Positions 56,422 to 64,000 of a stretch of 64,000 nt of DNA are shown here, one piece after another (within the stretch, counting starts at the first letter, position 1; each line of letters begins with the position of its first letter). Source of the DNA: Mesodorylaimus sp. YZB2_4 (lineage: Eukaryota > Nematoda > Enoplea > Dorylaimida > Dorylaimidae); NCBI GenBank assembly GCA_030248295.1, contig JASANH010000329.1, positions 1 to 64,000 on the forward strand, written 5' to 3'. Position numbers and translations under genes: made by a program. The notes beneath the pieces were generated by a model. It was given only the letters and a program-made list of their open reading frames with translations. It was not told where the DNA came from and did no database searches.

Positions 56422-57635
56422 CATATAGTCAAAAAACGGGCTTATTAGCCCCACAAAAATTCTATATATATGAAAAAATGCAGAATACAGTGGACGCAGT
56501 TGACGTCATACTTTGAACGCCGAGTGGGCATAGAGCAACGGGTAGAACGAGTCGCTGTTGAACGATAGGGCTGGGAGCACGAGAGATCCGCAAGAGCTGG
56601 TCGACAAAGTTAGATGGGCATATGTCGACACAAACAACAAACTGGACACTTCCCATGACGCACCCCGCGGACAAACATGTCGCCTGACATCATGGAAAGG
56701 CCCAGAGGACGAAAGGTGGCACTAGATCCCCGTCCTTCGCCAATTGAGCCGGCCATCCGCTCGGGTCATTCCTGCTCATCGCACGGACATGGCACAGGAA
56801 AGAAAAGCGTACAGAAGAGAGTATGCTGTGTGACACGCTTAATCTTACTCGAAAGGCGTGGCTGTAGCGAACTGGTACCATGTATTTCTCTGATAGGCGG
56901 AGTGCGCACCGTCATGGCCACATGGACGGTCCGCTGAAAGACCTTGTGGTAAGAGAGCCCCGAAATAGATGACCAGAGACCGGCATTATGTATGTGCACA
57001 AAACACTCTGACGAGGCATGTGTCGCGTCAGCTGTAACTTACGACTTGATGACGGGCGAAGCCAACAGGAGAAGCAATAGGCTACTAAGTAGTAATTATT
57101 CTCAGGATACTCGCGCGTTTAAAGATTCAAGAAAAGATACCATTTGCAACACAAAGGCTGCAACTTACGCCAAAAAGCGCATATTATTAGTGCTTGTTTA
57201 ATTTGCTAATAAACAGCAACAGCAAAGGAAGTCACACAGGTCACCAAACTCGCCACTCCCAGCTATACGAGTAGTATTTCGGCTTGACCACCTAACGCAA
57301 ATAGACGCATTGAATCGGCGAGAAGAAGCAATTGATAAAGGTTTTCCTGTTTGACCTCAAGATAATCTTTCTCGATCCACCATTTGCCGTTGGCTTTATG
57401 ATAACTATTCGTTTGTAACCACTCTGCGCGTTGAAGTTGCTCTCACGTTTGCCTCGATTTATTAGAAAATCCGTCCCAGATGACCTTAAAGTGCCACAGA
57501 CTCATTTTCCGTTCAGAACGCTTGAGTCTATACTGTTGGCGAAACGACACATTGGGTCCCCCTGGGTTGGGTCGTAGGCTTTCTATGGTCGGCCGAGGAA
57601 TATTCCAGTCCGTCTAAGCCACCCATACCCGGCCA
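56422..57635. other. No gene recognised
   Basis: A minus-strand ATG frame near 56660 (MGSVQFVVCVDICPSNF..., 64 codons) is uncertain. An AATAAA on the minus strand at about 57457-57462 may serve the peptide gene ending at 57636. Confidence 0.3.
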
Positions 57636-58147
57636 CTAATCATGACATGATATGCGACCAACTCCATCTCCAGCAGGAGTAGCTTCGCCGCTGGCACTAC
57701 CCACATTCCGAATTCTGAGAATTCCATTATGGTTCCACAGTGGATCCATGTATCCGCTGCCCCGACGCCTCGTCAAAACAGTGGTTCTAACCCAACTGCG
57801 TTCCCAGATGAGCTGACAGTTCGAGGTGAGCAGCCAGGTGCATACGTACAAGGCCACCGAAGGACTAAACCAACTGCAGTCAACGAGCAGTTAGTTCTCG
57901 GGCTGTGACAGCAAACTTACTATGCTGCCTCAGCCAGAACTGAGGTCTACGGGTCAGGGTTCGGCTGGCCCGAGCTTACAGCCACTACAAGCTAGCGCGG
58001 CCAAAAAGTACCCTTCATGCAATGATAGCTCAATGCAACTACTTACAGGCGCTCCGCTCCTTCAGGAATCGTGGGGCTGCTCATGACCATCATAACAACG
58101 CTTACGATCAGGGCCAATTGCAAGACCAAACACGAATTGGAATCCAT
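57636..58147 (-). CDS. Small secreted protein or peptide precursor (two exons)
   Basis: Exon 1 58147-58047 encodes a strong signal peptide (MDSNSCLVLQLALIVSVVMM) ending in SSPTIPEGAER and a GTAAGT donor in phase 2. Two in-phase acceptors lead to the same stop: 57873 (112 aa, adding a Trp-rich stretch and a tribasic RRRGSGYMDPLW site) or 57714 (59 aa, tail IRNVGSASGEATPAGDGVGR). The tribasic site would suit prohormone processing. No family recognised. Confidence 0.42.
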
Positions 58148-59734
58148 TTTAGTTTTCGGCAAAGTTCGTTCTTAGAAGCCGAGATGAATGTAGCAGGTAT
58201 CGCCGATCAAGAAGGAGGTAGAAACACTCGTCTCTCGAAGCACCAGTATGGAATGAGCTGATCGAGGTCCTGATGAAATATCGTTATGTCCGCCATGCTT
58301 CCCTCCTTCCTTTCGAAACCAAGCAAAAGGAGGCTAGCCAAGTGGCAAACATCCGCTGACGATGAGAAATAGGATGTAAGATCATGGCACGACCCCCCCC
58401 CCCCCCATGCGTATCGAAATGTGAGCTGAAGGATGGATTCGGCCAAGCCGTCGTAGTTTCTCGCATACCCGACCCACAAAAGCATACGTGGCATTCAGAT
58501 GTTAGATGAACCGGTGACTTCCCAACAGGAACACTGTAATTGAGCAATCGTGAGAAACCCTCGTTGTCTAAGCTTCTAGTCAACAGGACGATTGTGCTAA
58601 TTGGCTTGCTTCCTCATTCACCTCCTTCCCCTATAAGCTAGTTAGTTTCGATTGTGCACAGGCCAAAATTGCAGGTGTTACCTCTTGTAGGTGTGGTGAC
58701 ATGGGACTAGGAGACTAGGAGGAACGACACAGATAAAATCCTGCTTACTAGTCCCCTGTAGCACGTCATAATCCACATGCACACTTAAAGCCTTAGATTC
58801 GATGAGATGCAATGAAACTTTGCGGAAAGCTTGGCACAAGCGAAAAAGGAAATCTCGATAAATTCAAATATAGTGGCCAAGCTAGTCTGTGAAGACGTGA
58901 AGCTAGTTTCACAATACTGGAGTTCCCGTGCGACTAGGGCAAACTCAAAATATTTAGATTTCGGCACTATGCATGCCAGCTCTCCTCTATTGTCTTATTG
59001 TAATTGCCAAACCTTCTGGTACCAGTAACTTGATTAGTATTATTTGGGCGCTGTTAGAATTTTGCAATCATCCAACGATTTTAAAACGGATGACATGAAA
59101 TTTCATGAACATTTCTTTTGTAGTGAGGGTCACTCTCACTGTATGTCCCAGGAATTTCATCATTTTATTACAGTCAATGTCCAGATAGGGAAATTTGTTT
59201 ACGAATAAGGGGCCGCAAAAATTCGGCGTCGTATAAAAATGACTAATTTTTAGTCCCCCCTCCCCGCCTCGTCGTACAAAATCGTTTTTCCACTGACCTT
59301 GTTTTTAAATTTTTTCCACTGACACGCCCATAGACATAACACCCCTACTGGTTTGGGTTTGAGACCAAATGCAGGCCCTGGCATAGCGTTGATGAAAGCA
59401 GTTTGCAGTCTGTATAGGCGGCAATTTGACCTTAGAATATCCAGTTGACACCGTCATATTTTGCTTGACCTACACCCCTGGCGTGCGACGTCTTGGCCCC
59501 TAATGCGGGCCACTAATCTACTGATGCTTTGCAGTAAAGCATTTTTATTGTCAGGTTTATGTATCATGGAAATTATACCATTATGTCTGTCTCAAACTGA
59601 TATTCTCGCTAATCACTTTACCAAATTCTTTAAAACTTGGGTGATTTTTTTTTGTATGCAGAACCTCTTGCCTACTTGACATAAGAAAAATGGTAAGGCA
59701 TCAATTTTTTCATATGCGTCTACATCCGCGCCTA
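58148..59734. other. No gene recognised
   Basis: Spacer with a run of 14 C at 58393-58406; no supported frame. Confidence 0.4.
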
Positions 59735-59912
59735 GCCGGTGGTCGTGTCCTGGTGGGTTAGGTGACTGCCTCTCACGCCAGGTGCGCAGTTAAGGGCGAG
59801 TGTTCAACTCGCGGTCCAGTGAATCATTTCGTGTAAAATGTGTCCCTTCACCCTCGAGTGCGCATTAGCTTTTGGTGATGTGGTAAAACATGAACATGAA
59901 CATGAACATCCA
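59735..59912 (+). repeat. tRNA-Glu-derived SINE, fullest copy (family A)
   Basis: Head GTGGTCGTGTCCTGGTGG, GGTTAGGTGACTGCCTCTC resembles the A box and CTC anticodon loop of tRNA-Glu; B-box-like GTGTTCAACTCGC; body CCCTCGAGTGCGC; tail of three ACATGA units. Related sequences: 10040-10205 and 62545-62660 (3' parts), 63870-63965 (head, minus strand). Confidence 0.7.
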
Positions 59913-60429
59913 GATCTACTGTCGATAATGCCCCTCTGCTGGGTATATGACGGGCTATCACGTTATCCGAGTGCATTCGTGCAATTAGAGCGGACGCCAT
60001 ACCCGAGTTTCACACTTTGAGCTAAATTTGCCTTCCTTGCTAAATTTGCGGTTTTTGTGGCAGTTCAAATACTCATTAGCCGGGGATTTCTCGATATCCT
60101 ATCACGAGTATTGTGTGGCAGGCAGGTGGAAGGGCTTAATTACACTCCAGTCGTTCAAGCTACTGTAGTAAAACTCTCAATTCCCATCTGTTAAATGTTT
60201 AATGAATCTTTTTAAAGCCTTTGTGCACTCATGTGACTCCTGGCACTCTTCTCGTTTGTCGAGTAGACGATACTGGAAAGTTCAACTATTAGGCGACTTA
60301 AGCAGAGGATAAAGAAATTAGTTTTCTCTTCTAATCAGTCGCGGCTTTCCCTTTCTGAAGCCTTGTCAACAGGATTTTCAGATCAGATATCGGGATCTTC
60401 TGGGTAGCCAATGTTTGAGGATAGGTGCA
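59913..60429. other. Upstream region of the GPCR at 60.4 kb
   Basis: No other feature supported. Confidence 0.4.
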
Positions 60430-61593
60430 ATGAATTATTCCTTGAACAGGTAAATTTATTTTATACACAAAAACTTCGCTTTTCATCAAACTCTCAATTT
60501 CTCTTTTAGTTCGTCTCCAACAACGTCATCTTCTTGCGAGGAATTCGCAAAAACCATTCAAAAATTAAAAGCTGACGCTGTATTTGTGTATACAATCACA
60601 ATACCATACTTCCTCCTCACTGTTCCAACCCGAATAATTTCACTTTTTGCTTTTTACCTTCAATCAAAAAAGGAATCAGCATATATTTATCAAATTTTTT
60701 TAACTGTTGCCGAGCTTTTTGAATCAATTATTTGGACACTATCAAGAATCTCGAAACATCTTTTGTCAGGCGCCGAGGGCCGAGGTCAGGAATGGTACAC
60801 GCGATGCTATGCATGTATGTATTATGACGCCCACTTGGGGAATCCCTCTCAGATGGGGGCCATGCTGTGGTGTCTGATTTTAGCCATCTGCATGACCTGC
60901 GATCGTTTGTATTCTTTGGCTAAGCCTATTCAATACACTAAACATAAAAAAAAGAAATTTATAAAGATTTATGTTTTCATTTGTTCAATAATTTTAACCT
61001 TTATATTTACATTTTTTATCTTTTTTCATTTGACTGTCTACATTAATCCAGAAACTGGCATTTACTCTGTTTCTGGGTCGGACTGGTTCCAGTACACATC
61101 ACCATTCGTTGTAGTACATACTTTTGCCAAATTATTATGCACAATTGCTTTAATAATATTAAACGCAATTATGTTCGTTCTTTTTCGATTTCGCATGAAG
61201 AATAAATCTAATTTAACTGCAAAATCTTCTTCACCCGAAATTGTCAAAACTGAATTGAAGCAAGTGAAAGCCCTTTTTCATTTAACCATAATCCAATCTT
61301 TACTGAACATTGTGGCAATCAGTGGTGAATTTGCTTATCAGTTAATCAATTTCGTATCCAAATATATTGGTGTGCCAAGTTTAGTATGTGTTGCTAATGG
61401 CCTCAATCCGATTGGCCATATTACACGGCAAATTGGTGAGATGGCCTCATTCTTTGTTTTATTTGCTTTTGCAAAATCATTTCGAGAAACCATCATGAAT
61501 GGTGTCAGAGAATTTTGCGGGAAATGTTGTGCGACAAGGGTAACTGTAATTGCGAATAGTCGTAATGGACCATTTTGTGAAAAAGCCGATTAG
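60430..61593 (+). CDS. Peptide-type rhodopsin-family GPCR
   Basis: Exon 1 60430-60449 (MNYSLN, ending AG before GTAAAT), a 60-bp intron with acceptor CTCTTTTAG, and exon 2 60510-61593; 1104 nt in frame, 367 aa. The N terminus carries NYS and NSS glycosylation sites. Seven hydrophobic segments follow. The TM3 end CMTCDRLYSLAKPIQYT is a DRY-type motif (DRL), unlike the two Srx-like receptors, and two extracellular cysteines flank the TM3 region. TM7 (NPIGHITRQIGEMASFFVLFA) departs from NPxxY. FMRFamide/neuropeptide-receptor-like class is the likely home; the ligand cannot be told. Confidence 0.82.
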
Positions 61594-62544
61594 TTTGTAC
61601 AACATATAAATCTGAATGTACATAAAATTCATTTTCCTTGTGACAGATATTTTTAAACCCTGTTTTAGTATATTTGTCGGGGTTGGGTCATGATGTACAT
61701 TGATGTTGAAATGATGTTTTGCCGCGCGTGCTGCAGTGTGTTATCCTGTAGTGAGATTTATATGTACGGTTGTATATATATACTGTTTATGCGGGTAATA
61801 TGCGCATACTGTATATGTATACATGCAGTGTACATATAAAGTATGCGCATATGTAACATATCTCCAACACATCCACTCAGTTTCTATAGATATATCAGCC
61901 CTGCATATAATCTCGCTGCATTTTTAAATACGTGCATGTTTTCTCACACTCGCATTCGCAAAAACTAAACTGTCGCATGTGCAAAAATTGCCAGTATATG
62001 CCAGTCTACGTCTATATGCAGATTGCCAATATATTCTGCCGAAATCTAATTTGTTTGCAGTGTATGGTTTATACTATATATTCTATAGGTTTATTTTTTG
62101 CGCAATAAATATAATTTTAAAACTTACTGTGTGCAGATACTGTGGAAAAATATTGTTATTGTTATTGCGCAAAATACGAAACCTGCATACTTTACAAACA
62201 CAAAGTAGGTACCTACATATTGTACAGTATATGTACATATGCGCATTATGGCGTAAACTATCACCTATACTGTATATTGACGTAACAGCGACTCAAAAAT
62301 TGAATTTTTAAAATATTTCAAAATAAGTATGCATACAGTCACAGTCACTTTTTCCAAAATCCCCAAATAACTGTATTCGGTAAATTTGACATGTCCGATG
62401 CATCAAAATTAGAGTGTCAACAAAATAAAAACATATGATGAAAGAAAAAGTACATGAGACCCAAGGTATGTGCTTTACTAGCGCAAATAAAATTTCTTGA
62501 ATCATAAATAATGTCAATTTGGCGCGTATTTATGCTTAGTTAAC
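61594..62544. other. AT-rich spacer with palindromic TATATGTACATAT-type words
   Basis: Dense in ATACTGTATATG, TATGTACATA and GCGCATA(T) words between 61.7 and 62.3 kb; no supported gene. Confidence 0.5.
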
Positions 62545-62660
62545 AATACATCGTCAGCGAAGAATTTGTCTTATACAATGTGTTGCTCAGCCCTCGAGAG
62601 CCGTATAGTGCTTGAATATGGACAAAGTATGACATGACATGACATAACATGGCAATGTAC
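62545..62660 (+). repeat. SINE family A, 3' part
   Basis: CCCTCGAGAGCCGTATAGTG, TTGAATATGGACAAAG and a tail of TATGACATGACATGACATAA, matching the 10.1-kb copy. Confidence 0.6.
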
Positions 62661-63335
62661 CAGTGCAACCCTGCTAAATTTAGCTCAGGAGTTTCAGGCC
62701 CGCGCAGAGAACATCGATCTTTTCTGTCCCTAGGAAACGTTGTAATAGGCCTCAGTGCACCTTGGCTTTGACTTGCTTGACGAGAGGTGGTCTGACTAGT
62801 GATCGAGGCCCTCCGGAATGGACTCGCAGGCTGTCCGTCAGAAAATATGACGTCGAAGGGAGTAGTCTCAAAACGCCAAACGAAGATCAGGCTTAGGACA
62901 TCAGAGAAGCAGACCATCCTTTTGGGATTCTGTCCTCTAGGGGTCCTCTTCTTTCCATTCCTTTTGGGGAGCATGCCACACTTCCCTTTTTTCAGTCAGC
63001 ATGACTATTCTAGCTACCGTTTCTCCATCTCTATAAAGATTCCAGGGGAAAGTGTAAGTCTGGGTCATGTATGAGCCAGCGAGGACCTGATGATGAAAAC
63101 GCAATGATCGTGATTTTATTACATATATATATATATATATATTCTAAACGAAAAATCACTGCGCCACCTTCAGGGGTGTATACCCAGCAGAACAGAAAAA
63201 ATGTAATATTACAGCCCAAAAATACAGTACATCATAAAACATTGGATTCTGAGCTTATGCATTTTATTATACATTATTATTATGTGGTTATAACTTGTGA
63301 TTAGATGTGATGTGACAATACTGACTGAGATAATG
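62661..63335. other. No gene recognised; AT microsatellite
   Basis: An (AT)n tract lies at 63122-63142. Other sequence is unassigned. Confidence 0.5.
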
Positions 63336-63647
63336 TCATCTCTTAAAAAACCTACTGGAAAAACCTTCTCTAAACCTCTTGCTAAAACATAAATATAAAT
63401 AAAAATCGATACAGTGGGCAGTAATATCTGTGGAGTCAACCAGAAACCAAACAGATCTGTAGGCGTACACGTAGCTCATATTCATCCTTCCACTTTCGTC
63501 AACTCGTTTCGCCCCAATACTTTGCGGAAAATATTTGTTCGCCATAAAAACAAGAAGCCGATTCACAACTATTGGCACAGTCTGCGTGAGTTGTAAAATG
63601 CACAGTTGAATATTCCTTTTAATTGTGGCCAATTGATCGTTTTGATT
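63336..63647 (-). CDS. GPCR, last exon (5' part beyond window)
   Basis: After an acceptor at 63648-63650, 103 codons to TGA: a TM6-like segment (IQLCILQLTQTVPIVVNRLL), a short extracellular loop, a TM7-like segment (VWFLVDSTDITAHCIDFYLY) and an intracellular start LCFSKRFREGF typical of helix 8 in rhodopsin-family receptors. The preceding exons are not visible between 63650 and the edge, which carries a SINE, so they likely lie outside. Tail-to-tail with the receptor at 60.4 kb. A relic is possible. Confidence 0.55.
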   Translation of the reverse strand, partial: NQNDQLATIKRNIQLCILQLTQTVPIVVNRLLVFMANKYFPQSIGAKRVDESGRMNMSYVYAYRSVWFLVDSTDITAHCIDFYLYLCFSKRFREGFSSRFFKR

Positions 63648-63869
63648 CTGTGTTTAACTGTGGCCTGGTAAAATTTGCCTGCATAACCGTCTTCTAAAAT
63701 ACCAGATTTTTCATTTCAGTCTGATCGTGAGTTTTCCTGTTTGTGTGTACAGTTTCTGCCTTGAGATGGTGGGCAGGATCTTTGACAGGACTCCTGGTGG
63801 CTTGTACTCAAACTCATACTCATAGTTTCCTCGTATGTGATACTCGTGCGTCGCAATGGTACTTGTACT

Positions 63870-63965
63870 CTCCCTTCGCAATGCACACTATCCACTCCAG
63901 GGCAACAGATCCTAACATGCTATCTGCCTGAGAGGCAGACACCTAACCCACTAGACCACAATCCA
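63870..63965 (-). repeat. tRNA-Glu-like SINE head at right edge
   Basis: Minus strand reads GTGGTCTAGTGGGTTAGGTG then TCTGCCTCTCAGGCAGA: the tRNA-Glu A box and a perfect 5-bp anticodon stem with a CTC anticodon. The B-box region is degenerate and there is no acceptor stem, so not a functional tRNA. Downstream (lower coordinates) runs of GAGTATGAGTTTGAGTAC resemble a SINE tail. Confidence 0.6.
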
Positions 63966-64000
63966 GGGGCCCGTATGTGGTATGGGAGCGAACTTGGCAG

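Noticed and set aside
63870-63965. Functional tRNA-Glu gene
   Set aside because: A box and anticodon stem are good, but there is no acceptor stem or intact T arm; better explained as a SINE head.
1-64000. CRISPR arrays, bacterial operons, riboswitches or replication origins
   Set aside because: The sequence is intron-bearing animal DNA; no regularly spaced direct repeats or bacterial-type gene layout were seen.

Overview
This window is animal nuclear DNA. Genes are split by GT-AG introns, many only about 50-60 bp long, AATAAA signals follow several stop codons, and intergenic space holds tRNA-derived SINEs, foldback elements and a TA-flanked terminal-inverted-repeat element. Gene content (Srx-like intronless chemoreceptors, peptide-type GPCRs, HPS1, an IGFBP7-like protein, an M28B peptidase) suits an invertebrate. 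An ecdysozoan with a compact genome, such as a tardigrade, is my guess, but nothing here fixes the phylum.

Layout. 1.3-6.6 kb (-): a 20-exon gene for a secreted protein of four tandem von Willebrand A domains, followed upstream by decayed vWA pieces. 7.7-8.7 kb (-): a small secreted peptide precursor. 12.1-14.7 kb (-): the most striking gene, a protein with three cysteine-rich CXC-like clusters followed by an AID/APOBEC-type deaminase domain with complete zinc motifs. 17-18 kb (-): fragments of Cys-rich genes. 21.0-24.2 kb (+): HPS1, a BLOC-3 subunit. 26.1-28.4 kb (+): a secreted S9 prolyl-oligopeptidase-family enzyme. 29.2-29.9 kb (+): a possible Cys-rich secreted peptide. 30.6-31.1 kb (-): an isolated vWA fragment abutting the first of two paralogous intronless GPCRs (31.1-32.2 and 35.5-36.8 kb, +). 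38.9-44.7 kb (-): a complete 15-exon glutamate carboxypeptidase II-like M28B peptidase with a signal peptide. 46.8-47.3 kb (-): a PANDER/ILEI-like fragment with an in-frame stop. 48.2-50.9 kb (+): an IGFBP-Kazal-Ig secreted protein. 51.3-53.6 and 57.6-58.1 kb (-): two more small secreted peptide genes. 60.4-61.6 kb (+): a peptide-type GPCR. 63.3-63.6 kb (-): the last exon of another GPCR that runs off the right edge.

The genes do not form one pathway. Most encode secreted or membrane proteins (adhesion, proteolysis, small peptides, receptors), with HPS1 (lysosome-related organelle trafficking) and the deaminase as intracellular exceptions. Exon models were built by eye; the main ones (vWA, deaminase, HPS1, S9, M28B, IGFBP-like, GPCR at 60 kb) keep reading frame through every junction and give family-typical lengths. 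Short peptide genes and orphan exons are less certain and are scored accordingly.
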